Source: Microbacterium sp. Root553 (lineage in GTDB: Bacteria; Actinomycetota; Actinomycetes; Actinomycetales; Microbacteriaceae). Taken from it: a stretch of DNA of 64,000 bases. Below, piece after piece: positions 24,922 to 32,563 of this stretch. The stretch covers positions 1,078,713 through 1,142,712 of the forward strand of contig NZ_LMFY01000001.1 of NCBI RefSeq assembly GCF_001426995.1, read 5' to 3'. How positions within the stretch are numbered: the stretch's first letter is position 1; every line of letters begins with the position of its first letter. The notes beneath the pieces are model-generated. The model was not told the DNA's origin. It worked only from the letters and a program-made list of their open reading frames with translations, and made no database searches. Position numbers and translations under genes: made by a program.

Positions 24922-25073
24922 TCGAGGTCGACCTCCCCGGGGGCGACGATCGGGCTGATCCAGGGGAACACGAACCAGAACAGACCGTAGAGCACGGCCG
25001 CGATCAGGACGAGGAGGAGGAAGAGCTTGAGCCACCACGGACCGGGCAGCAGGCGCCAGAGGGCTGCATACAT
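24918..25073 (-). CDS. 51-aa single-pass membrane protein
   Basis: Short open frame starting MYAALWRLLPGPWWLKLF, with one strong membrane helix (LFLLLVLIAAVLYGLFWFVF) and a short tail. Its TGA overlaps the amidotransferase ATG (ATGA), and its start is 21 nt after the sortase stop, so it belongs to the same minus-strand unit. A similar short membrane gene at this place is common in related Actinobacteria (from memory). Function is unknown. Confidence 0.75.
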   Translation of the reverse strand: MYAALWRLLPGPWWLKLFLLLVLIAAVLYGLFWFVFPWISPIVAPGEVDLE

Positions 25074-25094
25074 GTGTCGTCTCGTTCCTTCGGG

Positions 25095-25889
25095 CTAGAT
25101 CGACGGGCCGGCCGGCGGCGGGGGCGGATCGGTCAGGGCTGGGGGCGGGCCCTCGGCGCGCGGCTGGAAGCTCTCGAACACGCCGTAGGCCACGATGCGC
25201 TCAGCGAGCGAGTACAGCGGGGAGCATGCGGTGAGGGTGATGTACCGCTCCCCCGTCTCAGCGCCGGGCATCTGCGGCACGTCGAGCAGCACCTCTGTCT
25301 GGCTGGGCTTGACGTACTCGAGCGTGCGGAAGCGGTAGGTGAACCAGCCGTCGGGCGTCTCGACGACGATCGCGTCGCCGAGCTGCAGCTTGTCGAGCTG
25401 GTTGAAGGGCTTTCCCCAGGTGGTGCGGTGTCCGGCCATCGAGAAGTTGCCGACCTCGCCGGGCATCTTCGAGTCGGTGTAGACGCCGATTCCCAGGTCG
25501 TCGAGTGTGCGGGCGCGGCTCGTGCCGCCGTAGATGCCGACGTTGTACGCGGTGCCGAAGCGCGGCACGTGCATGTTGCCGAGGCGCTCGGTGTCGGCGG
25601 GCGGGGCAGGGATCACCGGCTCGTAGACCGTGGTGCCGTCGTCGGTCTCGATGACGGGTGGCAGCTCGGGCGGCGGTCCTTCGGCCCACTCCTGCGAGAC
25701 CGCCGCGCCCTCGTCGTTCTTCTGGGCGCTGATGATGATGTCGCCGATCCACATCTGCCACGCGACGAACAGCAGCACGAGCACGCCGGCGGTGAGCAGC
25801 AGCTCGCCGAGGACTCCCGTGAAGGTCGCGCGCGGGCGACGGCGGCGACGGCGAAGGCGTCGCTCCCCCGAGACGACGGATGCAGTCAT
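25095..25889 (-). CDS. class E sortase
   Basis: 264 aa. An Arg-rich cytoplasmic N-terminus precedes a membrane anchor (LGELLLTAGVLVLLFVAW). The extracellular sortase domain carries the active-site triad His in FSMAGHRTTW, Cys in ITLTACSPLY and Arg in LAERIVAYG. Class E enzymes attach LAXTG-type surface proteins in high-GC Gram-positives. The gene lies next to crgA and the amidotransferase, as in other Actinobacteria. Confidence 0.94.
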   Translation of the reverse strand: MTASVVSGERRLRRRRRRPRATFTGVLGELLLTAGVLVLLFVAWQMWIGDIIISAQKNDEGAAVSQEWAEGPPPELPPVIETDDGTTVYEPVIPAPPADTERLGNMHVPRFGTAYNVGIYGGTSRARTLDDLGIGVYTDSKMPGEVGNFSMAGHRTTWGKPFNQLDKLQLGDAIVVETPDGWFTYRFRTLEYVKPSQTEVLLDVPQMPGAETGERYITLTACSPLYSLAERIVAYGVFESFQPRAEGPPPALTDPPPPPAGPSI

Positions 25890-25973
25890 GGCGTGATCTT
25901 ATCGCCCAGACCTGGAGTCCCGCCCACACCGCGGGATTCCGTGCGATATACGAGACTTCGGTACACTGGCGGA

Positions 25974-26213
25974 ATGGCACGCGACCGTAACACCGAAGAA
26001 CCCGAAGTTCCGCGCAGCGAAGGCGAAGCCGCGCCCAACGCCGTGTGGTTCAAGCCGGTGATGGTCGGCTTCATGCTGCTCGGCCTGGCGTGGATCCTCG
26101 TGTTCTACATCTCGGGCATGCAGTTCCCGATTCCGGGCCTCGACAACTGGAACCTGGCCATCGGCCTCGGCATCGCCCTGATCGGCTTCCTGATGACCAC
26201 CCGCTGGCGCTGA
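25974..26213 (+). CDS. crgA: cell division protein CrgA
   Basis: 79 aa with two membrane helices (VMVGFMLLGLAWILVFYISG and LAIGLGIALIGFLMTT) joined by the loop MQFPIPGLDNWN, which matches the CrgA family over its full length. CrgA is a small divisome scaffold that recruits FtsI/PBPs and affects Z-ring formation. A TACACT -10 element (25962-25967) ends 6 nt before the ATG, suggesting a leaderless mRNA. It is followed by a strong terminator. Confidence 0.95.
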   Translation: MARDRNTEEPEVPRSEGEAAPNAVWFKPVMVGFMLLGLAWILVFYISGMQFPIPGLDNWNLAIGLGIALIGFLMTTRWR

Positions 26214-26230
26214 CCCGCCGCCGTCGCTTC

Positions 26231-26270
26231 GAAGAAGGCCCCTCCCGCATCTGCGGAAGGGGCCTTCTTC
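26231..26270. terminator. rho-independent-type terminator after crgA
   Basis: An 18-bp stem with one mismatch (26231-26248 with 26253-26270) around a 4-nt ATCT loop, 17 nt after the crgA stop. The outer arm ends in CTTCTTC. It would also serve transcription coming from the convergent rhomboid gene. Confidence 0.85.
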
Positions 26271-26298
26271 TGTGTACTGCGTCGATCGGACGTCCGAG

Positions 26299-26350
26299 TT
26301 ATCCACAGGTTATCCCCACCCTGGGGAGAATTACACGGATGTTATTCACA
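26299..26350. promoter_or_regulatory. DnaA-box cluster away from oriC
   Basis: A perfect DnaA box TTATCCACA (26299-26307), a one-mismatch box TTATCCCCA (26310-26318) and TTATTCACA (26342-26350), which fits TTATNCACA. They lie between the convergent ends of crgA and the rhomboid gene, about 17 kb from oriC. Such clusters can titrate or reactivate DnaA in other bacteria; the role here is unknown. Confidence 0.6.
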
Positions 26351-26380
26351 CCGGTTGAGAACCCTGTTAACAATTTCTGA

Positions 26381-27280
26381 TCAGGAGTAAACGGTCGTGA
26401 TCAGGAAGGGGGCGAGCACGAAGACGAGCAGCACCAGCGCGACGACGACCGCTGCGAGCAGCAGGATCTGCGCGATCCGCTGCTCTCGACGCCGGGTACG
26501 GGTGAGGATGAACGCGACGAGCGCTCCGACGATCGCACCGCCGAGGTGCGCCTGCCAGGCGATCCCGCCGATCACGAACCCGATGATGAAGTTGATGCCG
26601 AGGATCACGAGGATGCCGGTGACGTTCGCGCCGATGTGCCGTCCGATGATGAGGAGGGCGGCCATCAGGCCGAAGATCGCGCCGGACGCACCGACGGTCG
26701 CACCGAAGGGATCGAGCAGCGCGACAGCGACGGAGCCGCCGAGTCCGCTGATCAGGTAGAGCGAGAGATAGCGCGCCCGGCCCAGCATCGGCTCGAGGTT
26801 CTGCCCCAGCATCCACAGGGCGAGCATGTTCAGAGCGAGATGAAGGAACCCGCCGTGCGCGAAGACCGCGGTGAGCAGTCGCCACGGCTCGAAGGGCAGG
26901 AGCGAGAGATCGGGGTACAGGTACCTCGGCGCGAACAGCAGCTGCGCCGTGACGGCGTCGCCGAGGCCGGGGATCAGCTGCACGAGACCGATGAACGAGG
27001 TGATAGCGAGCAGCGCGTACGTCACCATCGGCTTGCCGCTGCGCACGGTCGCCGTGGCGGTGTTGCGACCGCCCCATCGGCGCTCGGCCCGCTTCTGCGC
27101 GGGAGTGCGGCTCTTGCGCTGCTCAGCCATGCACTCGGGGCAGATCACGCCGACGGCGGCCTGCGTCTGGCACTCGGGGCAGATCGTGCGCAGGCACCGC
27201 TGACAGAGCACGAAGCTCTGCCGATCCGGATGCCGGTAGCAGAAGTTGTCGCGATTGCCCGCGAACTCAGGCGTCGTCAT
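26381..27280 (-). CDS. rhomboid family intramembrane serine protease
   Basis: 299 aa. The N-terminal zinc-binding region has two Cys pairs plus His (CYRHPDRQSFVLCQRC, CPECQTQ, ICPECM). It is followed by six or seven membrane helices with the catalytic Ser in TVGASGAIFG and the catalytic His in AHLGGAIVGAL. Rhomboids cleave membrane protein substrates within the bilayer. The zinc-ribbon N-terminus is typical of actinobacterial members. It is 18 nt downstream of ppiA on the minus strand. Confidence 0.94.
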   Translation of the reverse strand: MTTPEFAGNRDNFCYRHPDRQSFVLCQRCLRTICPECQTQAAVGVICPECMAEQRKSRTPAQKRAERRWGGRNTATATVRSGKPMVTYALLAITSFIGLVQLIPGLGDAVTAQLLFAPRYLYPDLSLLPFEPWRLLTAVFAHGGFLHLALNMLALWMLGQNLEPMLGRARYLSLYLISGLGGSVAVALLDPFGATVGASGAIFGLMAALLIIGRHIGANVTGILVILGINFIIGFVIGGIAWQAHLGGAIVGALVAFILTRTRRREQRIAQILLLAAVVVALVLLVFVLAPFLITTVYS

Positions 27281-27298
27281 CCGGATCGGCCCGCGTCG

Positions 27299-27856
27299 TC
27301 AGGCTGCGACGATGTCGATCGACTGCAGCACGACCGGCTCGATCGGGCGGTCGCCCGCAGCGGTCGGGACAGCGGCGATCTTGTCGACGACGGCCTTGGA
27401 GGCGTCATCGGCGACCTCGCCGAAGATCGTGTGCTTGCCCTGCAGCCAGGGGGTCGGGTCGGTGGTGATGAAGAACTGCGAGCCGTTGGTGCCCTCGGCC
27501 TTGCCGGTGATGGCGTTGCGACGCAGGCCGGCGTTGGCCATGGCGAGGATGTAGGGCTCGGCGAAGGTGAGCTCCATGTTGATCTCGTCGTCGAAGTTGT
27601 AGCCGGGGCCGCCGACGCCCTGTCCGAGCGGGTCGCCGCCCTGGATCATGAAGTTCGGGATGATGCGGTGGAAGACGACGTCCTTGTACAGGGGGCCCTC
27701 GCCCGGCTTGCCGGTGGCGGGGTGCGTCCAGTCCTGGGTGCCGTCGGCGAGACCGACGAAGTTCTTGACCGTCTTCGGGGCGTGATCTCCGAAGAGGTTG
27801 ATGACGATGTCACCGTGGTTGGTGTGCAGGGTTGCGACATGAGAAGCGTTGACCAT
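27299..27856 (-). CDS. ppiA: peptidyl-prolyl cis-trans isomerase (cyclophilin)
   Basis: 185 aa covering one cyclophilin domain. Active-site elements are visible: FHRIIPNFMIQGGDP, GSQFFITT, WLQGKHTIFGEV. No signal peptide is present, so it is cytoplasmic. It catalyses proline isomerisation during folding. It lies upstream of the rhomboid gene on the same strand, as at the mycobacterial ppiA locus. Confidence 0.95.
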   Translation of the reverse strand: MVNASHVATLHTNHGDIVINLFGDHAPKTVKNFVGLADGTQDWTHPATGKPGEGPLYKDVVFHRIIPNFMIQGGDPLGQGVGGPGYNFDDEINMELTFAEPYILAMANAGLRRNAITGKAEGTNGSQFFITTDPTPWLQGKHTIFGEVADDASKAVVDKIAAVPTAAGDRPIEPVVLQSIDIVAA

Positions 27857-28001
27857 GCGTTCATTCTCTCAGAGCTTCCGGTGCGCGGGCCGTGCGCTAG
27901 CGCTGATCGACGCCAGATGCAAGGGTTCGGCGATTCCCTCCCCCCGTCCAGGGTCGCGTGGCAAGATGGGGAACCCGTACTCCAATCGACAGGAGAGCAT
28001 C

Positions 28002-28502
28002 GTGAGCATCAGCCGCAAGCGGAAGAAGGAGCTGCGTCGTCTTCAGTCCGACGCGAACCAGCTCTGGGAGAACCAGCAGGTCCTGGTCGGCCATGCGGCC
28101 GACGTCGCGCGTGAGGCCGGACGCCAGCTCGGCCACTTCGGCCGCGAGCAGGTCGGACCCGTCGTGCAGGACACCTACAACCGTCGCGTGGCGCCGGTCG
28201 TCGATCGCGGAGTCCGTTTCGGTCATCACGTCGTCGACGACAAGGTCGTCCCGATCGTCGGTGGCGTCGTGGGCACGGCGCTCACCGCGTGGGACGTCGC
28301 GAACTCCAAGCGCGAAGGCGTCGTGAAGAAGGTCCGCAAGGCGACGAAGCCCGAGCCGAAGGGCCCCAGCGCCGGGTCGATCATCGCGATCATCCTCGGT
28401 GCCGCAGCCGCGGCCGGCGTGCTGTACGCCGCCTGGCAGGCACTCCGCGCGGACGACGAGCTCTGGGTCGCCGACGACCCGCTCTCCGCGCCCGACGCGT
28501 GA
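28002..28502 (+). CDS. hypothetical protein with C-terminal membrane helix
   Basis: 166 aa from the GTG at 28002, which follows an AGGAGAG ribosome binding site. The N-terminus is basic and helical (SRKRKKELRRLQSDANQLW), the middle is Val-rich and amphipathic, and one membrane segment (GSIIAIILGAAAAAGVLYAA) lies near residue 128. Homologues in Microbacterium are annotated only as hypothetical or, without basis, as helicases. The stop overlaps the GTG of the next gene (GTGA). Confidence 0.75.
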   Translation: MSISRKRKKELRRLQSDANQLWENQQVLVGHAADVAREAGRQLGHFGREQVGPVVQDTYNRRVAPVVDRGVRFGHHVVDDKVVPIVGGVVGTALTAWDVANSKREGVVKKVRKATKPEPKGPSAGSIIAIILGAAAAAGVLYAAWQALRADDELWVADDPLSAPDA

Positions 28503-29014
28503 CATCACCATCGGATCCGCCGGCTTCCGAGCCGGCGGATCTTCATGCGCGGGTGCGGGAGGCCGCCGCGTCGCGGGGCCTCGATATCGAGATCCTCGAA
28601 CGTCCCGCCGCCGGGAGCCTCTACGAAGCAGCGGAGCTCCTCGGCATCCCCGCCTCCGGCATCGTGAAGACACTGGTCGTCAAGCGGTCCGACGACACCT
28701 ACCTCTTCGCCCTCGTGCCGGGCGGGCGCTCGATCTCGTGGCCGAAGCTGCGTGCCGTGGTCGGCGTCAACAAGCTCCGTCTGCCGGAACCGGATCTCGC
28801 TCTGGCGGCGACGGGCTATGAACGAGGCACCATCGTGCCGATCGGCAGCACGACCGCGTGGCCGGTCTTCGCCGACGAGTCCATCGTGGGTCAGCGCATC
28901 GCGATGGGTGCCGGCGCCCACGGGTACAGCCTCTTCGTCGACGCCGACGACCTGATCGCGGCATACGACGCCACGGTCGCAGACATCTCGGTCCCCGAGG
29001 AACCGCGCGCCTGA
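28499..29014 (+). CDS. YbaK/EbsC-type aminoacyl-tRNA deacylase
   Basis: 171 aa with one YbaK/ProX-like editing domain: SLYEAAELLGIPASGIVKTL, VVGVNKLRLPEPD, GYERGTIVPIGSTT. These enzymes hydrolyse mischarged tRNAs such as Cys-tRNA(Pro). The essential Lys is seen in GIVKTLVVK. The GTG start overlaps the upstream TGA. It is convergent with the NUDIX gene, leaving a 1-nt gap. Confidence 0.9.
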   Translation: MTSPSDPPASEPADLHARVREAAASRGLDIEILERPAAGSLYEAAELLGIPASGIVKTLVVKRSDDTYLFALVPGGRSISWPKLRAVVGVNKLRLPEPDLALAATGYERGTIVPIGSTTAWPVFADESIVGQRIAMGAGAHGYSLFVDADDLIAAYDATVADISVPEEPRA

Positions 29015-29015
29015 C

Positions 29016-29438
29016 TCAGAGGATGCCCGCCATCCGCAGGGCGATGTCGACCAGTTTGACGCGCTGCAGCTCCGCCACCGCTCTGCGAGGGAACCATTCC
29101 GCCATGTCGGTGGACCCCTCGGTCTCGAACCGCAGCCGTCCGCCGCGCACCGTCGCCCGGTACACGATGCGCAGGGTGTGCAGGGGCTGATCCGACGGCG
29201 TCACGCGCTGAGTCGCCGGAATCACCCGCGAGTGGATCCCGAGCAGTTCCCCGACCTTGACGGTGTACCCCGTCTCCTCCCGCAGCTCTCGGCGCACCGC
29301 GTCTTCCGGAGCCTCACCGGGCTCCAGTCCGCCACCCGGCATGGTCCACGCGACCCGCCGTCCCTCGATCCAGCGCGCCAGGAGTATGCGCCCGTCGTCA
29401 TCGGTGACGACCGCGTATGCCGCGACCCGCATGTCCAT
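29016..29438 (-). CDS. NUDIX hydrolase
   Basis: 140 aa. The Nudix box is complete: GGGLEPGEAPEDAV followed by RRELREETGY (Gx5Ex7REUxEExGU). The family hydrolyses nucleoside diphosphate derivatives, and the substrate cannot be told from sequence. The length is normal for a stand-alone domain. It is preceded by a 149-bp region shared with the divergent DUF1801 gene. Confidence 0.93.
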   Translation of the reverse strand: MDMRVAAYAVVTDDDGRILLARWIEGRRVAWTMPGGGLEPGEAPEDAVRRELREETGYTVKVGELLGIHSRVIPATQRVTPSDQPLHTLRIVYRATVRGGRLRFETEGSTDMAEWFPRRAVAELQRVKLVDIALRMAGIL

Positions 29439-29545
29439 GAGAACACCCTAGTTCGCGCCGACGCAGAGGTCTCCGTATGTGTCCGATGCACGGATGCCGC
29501 GGCACATCGATCAGGAATCGAGAAGCACCGCGCCTACCCGATCCG

Positions 29546-29551
29546 TAGTCT
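29546..29551 (+). promoter_or_regulatory. -10-like element of the DUF1801 gene
   Basis: TAGTCT followed by TGAAG, 36 nt before the ATG at 29588. It shares the string CCGTAGTCTGAA with the element upstream of pknB. A GAGGAGAGG ribosome binding site follows at 29572-29580. Confidence 0.45.
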
Positions 29552-29587
29552 GAAGCCATCACGCGACACCCGAGGAGAGGATCGACC

Positions 29588-30037
29588 ATGGCGGACGACG
29601 AGAAGAACTTCAGCGCGGAGGAGCGCGAGGCCATGAAGGAGGCGGCAGCCGACAAGCGCAGGTCCCGCTCGCGCTCCAAGAAGACCCCGGAGGACGTGCG
29701 GGCAGAGGGACTGGCCGATCTCGAGGCCGCCATCGCCAAGCTGCCCGACGCGGATGACCGCACGCTGTCTGCGGCGTTGCACGATCTCGTCAGCGAGGTC
29801 GCGCCCGAGCTGGTGCCTCGCACCTACTACGGCATGCCCGCGTGGGGGAAGGACGGCAAGGTGCTGTGCTTCTTCCAGCCCGCGAGCAAGTTCAAGGCCC
29901 GCTACGGCACCTTCGGCTTCGAGCCGATCTCGAACCTCGACGACGGCACCATGTGGCCCACGGCATATGCGCTGCTCGACCTGTCGGCGGGCAACCGCAA
30001 GGTGTTGAGCGAACGCATCCGTCTCGCCGTCAGCTGA
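29588..30037 (+). CDS. DUF1801 family protein (YdhG-like)
   Basis: 149 aa. A basic, Lys/Arg-rich N-terminus of about 35 aa precedes a DUF1801 domain with PRTYYGMPAWGKDGKVLCFF and KARYGTFGFEP. Family members have been called iron chaperone-like, but the function is not established. A good ribosome binding site supports the ATG. Confidence 0.88.
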   Translation: MADDEKNFSAEEREAMKEAAADKRRSRSRSKKTPEDVRAEGLADLEAAIAKLPDADDRTLSAALHDLVSEVAPELVPRTYYGMPAWGKDGKVLCFFQPASKFKARYGTFGFEPISNLDDGTMWPTAYALLDLSAGNRKVLSERIRLAVS

Positions 30038-30080
30038 GTCCGCAGGCGTGGCGGGGTGTGCGCGCAGTAGCGTGTATGCC

Positions 30081-31202
30081 GTGAGCACACTGCCGTTCTT
30101 CCCCGCATCCGTCTACGCCGCCCGACTCGATCGGGCGTCGGCCCTGGCCGCCGAGGCGGGTCTCGACGGGATCGTCGTGGGCCCGGGCCCAGACCTCGAG
30201 TACCTCGTGGGTGTCGAGGGCGACACGATCGAGCGCCTCACCGCGCTGATCCTCGGCCCCGGCACGGCTACGACGGTCGTCGTCCCTCGGATGGAACTGG
30301 CCAAGGTGCGCAGTACTGCCGTGGGTGATCTCGGTCTCGCGATCGCCGACTGGGTCGATGGCGAGGATCCGTACGAACTCGTCGCCGCCGCCCTCGGGGA
30401 GGTGTCCAGGGTCGGCGTCTCCGACGCGCTTCCGGCACTGCACGCGGTGCCCCTGGCACGGAGACTCGGCGTGGACATCGAGCTCGCGACGCCGGTGCTG
30501 CGCGAGGGCCGCATGATCAAGGACGCCGACGAGGTGACCGAGCTGCGCAGAGCCGGGGCGGCGATCGACGCCGTGCACCGACGTGTGCACGAGTGGCTGC
30601 GTGCCGGCCGCACCGAGCGCGAGGTGGCGGCGGACATCGCCGACGCCATCGTCGCCGAAGGGCACCGGACGGTCGAGTTCGTCATCGTGGGATCCGGTCC
30701 GAACGGCGCCGACCCGCACCATGAGGTCTCGGACCGCGTCATCCAGGACGGAGACGTCGTCGTCGTCGACATCGGGGGAGCGGTGCCCAGCGGCTACAAC
30801 TCCGACAGCACGCGCACGTACGTCGTCGGAACTCCCGCCCCCGACGCGGCGGAACGGATCGACGCGCTGGTGCGCGCCCAGCAGGCCGCCGTCGACGCCG
30901 TGCGCCCCGGGGCGACCGCGCACGACGTGGATGCCGCGGCGCGCAGCGTGCTGGCCGACGCGGGTCTCGCCGAGGCGTTCCTGCATCGCACGGGTCACGG
31001 AATCGGCGTCTCGGTGCACGAAGAGCCCTACATCGCGCCCGGCAACGACCTCGTCCTTCGCGAGAGCATGGCCTTCAGCATCGAACCCGGCATCTACTTC
31101 GCCGGGCACTGGGGCGCACGCATCGAGGACATCGTCGTGGTGACGGCAGACGGATGCGAGCGCCTGAACGTCGCCCCTCACGGGCTCACTCCGGTCGGCT
31201 GA
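30081..31202 (+). CDS. M24 family metallopeptidase (Xaa-Pro aminopeptidase-like)
   Basis: 373 aa. An N-terminal creatinase-like domain precedes the pita-bread catalytic domain. Dinuclear metal ligands are visible: Asp in VVVDIGG, Asp in YNSDSTRTYV, His in HRTGHGIGVSVHEEP, Glu in SIEPGIYF and Glu in ARIEDIVVVT. It removes N-terminal residues preceding proline. The GTG at 30081 is chosen because TAGCGT (30068-30073) sits 7 nt upstream, indicating a leaderless transcript; a longer frame from 30048 is less likely. Confidence 0.93.
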   Translation: MSTLPFFPASVYAARLDRASALAAEAGLDGIVVGPGPDLEYLVGVEGDTIERLTALILGPGTATTVVVPRMELAKVRSTAVGDLGLAIADWVDGEDPYELVAAALGEVSRVGVSDALPALHAVPLARRLGVDIELATPVLREGRMIKDADEVTELRRAGAAIDAVHRRVHEWLRAGRTEREVAADIADAIVAEGHRTVEFVIVGSGPNGADPHHEVSDRVIQDGDVVVVDIGGAVPSGYNSDSTRTYVVGTPAPDAAERIDALVRAQQAAVDAVRPGATAHDVDAAARSVLADAGLAEAFLHRTGHGIGVSVHEEPYIAPGNDLVLRESMAFSIEPGIYFAGHWGARIEDIVVVTADGCERLNVAPHGLTPVG

Positions 31203-31281
31203 CACGGGATCGCCCGACGGACCCGTCCCGGGGCGGTCAAGCCCCTGTCGCGTGTCGCACCGCGAGGGCAGACTGCCGGAC

Positions 31282-31812
31282 ATGGCATCTGACGGCGGCG
31301 CGCATTCCGCGACGAAGGACGACACCGGCGACGGCGGACCCGAGCGCACTCCCGACGGTCACCATGTGATCATCGGCGGACGCCGCTGGCGGGCGACGGA
31401 TCCGTCGATCCCCGACTCCTTCCGGCAGGAGCTGGTGGATGAGCTCATGGCGGCGCGGCGCGCGGTCAGAGGTGCGGAGTCCGATGCCCGACGACGCGTG
31501 CAGGATGCGAAGACCGCTCTGGGAGAGCGCGGAGCGCCCTGGTGGGACGAGCGTGCAGGGGAGGCGTTCGACGAGAGGATCGCGGCGACCATCCGTGCTC
31601 TCACGCGCAGACGCGACGGCTCGTCGATCTGCCCGAGCGATGTGGCCCGCGCGATCGGCGGAGAATCCTGGCGAGCGCTGATGCCGGAGGTGCGGCGCAT
31701 CGCGAGCACCCTCGCGGACGGCGACGAGATCGTGGTCACGCAGAAGGGCGAGACCGTCGACATCCGCCAGGCGAGAGGTCCGGTGCGGATGATCCGCGGG
31801 CCGCGACTCTGA
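31282..31812 (+). CDS. DUF3253 domain-containing protein
   Basis: 176 aa. The N-terminal half holds a conserved-looking HHVIIGGRRWRATDPSIP segment and a helix. The C-terminal half is a DUF3253 winged-helix-like domain (ICPSDVARAIGGESWRALMP, then IVVTQKGETVDI). Start at ATG 31282 with CAGACT 7 nt upstream, again a leaderless layout. Function is unknown. Confidence 0.85.
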   Translation: MASDGGAHSATKDDTGDGGPERTPDGHHVIIGGRRWRATDPSIPDSFRQELVDELMAARRAVRGAESDARRRVQDAKTALGERGAPWWDERAGEAFDERIAATIRALTRRRDGSSICPSDVARAIGGESWRALMPEVRRIASTLADGDEIVVTQKGETVDIRQARGPVRMIRGPRL

Positions 31813-31826
31813 ACCGTCGGACGGTC

Positions 31827-32090
31827 TCAGATGACGTCGTAGTACCCGCCGTAGGGATAGTCGAGGTCGCCGGTGTCGCGCGAGTCGTACGCGACCGTCG
31901 CGACGCTGATGGTGACATGGCTCCGTGGGGTGATCAGCACGCTCACCGACCTGTTGCCGACCACGACGAGGTCGACGAAAGTGCCGGTGCCTCGTGTCGC
32001 CTCCTCGATGCGGTGACGAAGCTCTCCCACGTCCTGGTCTTGGGACAGCAGGAAGCTCGTCCCGTCGAACGTGATCTCGGTCTGGACCAT
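31827..32090 (-). CDS. small hypothetical protein (87 aa)
   Basis: 87 aa from the ATG at 32090, supported by a GAGGAGAAG ribosome binding site 6 nt upstream; a start at 32111 is also open. It begins with beta-rich segments (TEITFDGTSFLLSQDQDVGE, VDLVVVGNRSVSVLITP) and ends Tyr/Gly-rich. No membrane helix or known domain is seen. It is convergent with the DUF3253 gene. A much longer same-frame ORF runs through the tRNAs and is not coding. Confidence 0.65.
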   Translation of the reverse strand: MVQTEITFDGTSFLLSQDQDVGELRHRIEEATRGTGTFVDLVVVGNRSVSVLITPRSHVTISVATVAYDSRDTGDLDYPYGGYYDVI

Positions 32091-32217
32091 AGTGGACTTC
32101 TCCTCACCCATGACCGGCACGTTACGCCCGAGTCGCGGAGCTGAGAAGGGGGGTTGCGATCCTTGCGAAGACATGGAAGAAGGGTCCGTCGGGTCGTGAG
32201 CTGTGGCGCGGCCGTAG

Positions 32218-32248
32218 TTGTTAACAGGGTTGTTAACACCTGTGGAGG
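32218..32248. other. oriC-like GTTAAC motif cluster
   Basis: Contains TTGTTAACAGGGTT (32218-32231), the exact reverse complement of 26360-26373, followed by GTTAACACCTGTGGA, which differs by one base from GTTAACGCCTGTGGA in oriC (43858-43872). The segment is upstream of the 31827-32090 gene and just beyond the tRNA terminator. Its role is unknown. Confidence 0.4.
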
Positions 32249-32256
32249 GCGGGAAA

Positions 32257-32289
32257 CGAGAAGGCCCCGCACATGGCGGGGCCTTCTCG
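32257..32289 (-). terminator. terminator of the tRNA-Ile/tRNA-Ala transcript
   Basis: A perfect 14-bp stem CGAGAAGGCCCCGC (32257-32270) with its complement at 32276-32289 and a 5-nt loop, located 19 nt after the 3' end of tRNA-Ala on the minus strand. Confidence 0.85.
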
Positions 32290-32307
32290 AACTGTCTCAA
32301 CACAGTG

Positions 32308-32380
32308 TGGAGCCTAGGAGATTCGAACTCCTGACATCCTGCTTGCAAAGCAGGCGCTCTACCAACTGAGCTAAGGCCCC
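32308..32380 (-). tRNA. tRNA-Ala (anticodon TGC)
   Basis: A 73-nt cloverleaf on the minus strand: acceptor GGGGCCT with AGGCTCC, D-arm TAGCTCAGTTGGTAGAGC, anticodon loop TTTGCAA (TGC) and T-loop GTTCGAATC. The discriminator is A and CCA is not encoded. Paired with tRNA-Ile, as in many Actinobacteria downstream of the gyrase genes. Confidence 0.97.
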
Positions 32381-32405
32381 GTGAGGGATTTCTTGAGTTG
32401 ATGAG

Positions 32406-32479
32406 TGGGCCCACCAGGACTTGAACCTGGGACCTCTTCATTATCAGTGAAGCGCTCTAACCGCCTGAGCTATGGGCCC
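32406..32479 (-). tRNA. tRNA-Ile (anticodon GAT)
   Basis: A 74-nt cloverleaf on the minus strand: acceptor GGGCCCA with TGGGCCC, anticodon stem CTTCA/TGAAG around CTGATAA (GAT), and a T-loop with GTTCAAG. It lies 25 nt upstream of tRNA-Ala, so the two are probably co-transcribed. Confidence 0.97.
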
Positions 32480-32563
32480 GTCAACCTCCGAAACTTTACC
32501 GGAGATTTCCGGATTTACCCAATCGAGGGCGGGGGACCGTCGAACCCCCGCCCTCGACGAGGA

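Noticed and set aside
31827..32441. 204-codon minus-strand frame running through the tRNA genes
   Set aside because: It translates tRNA-Ala and a terminator; the real gene starts at 32090 with a good ribosome binding site.
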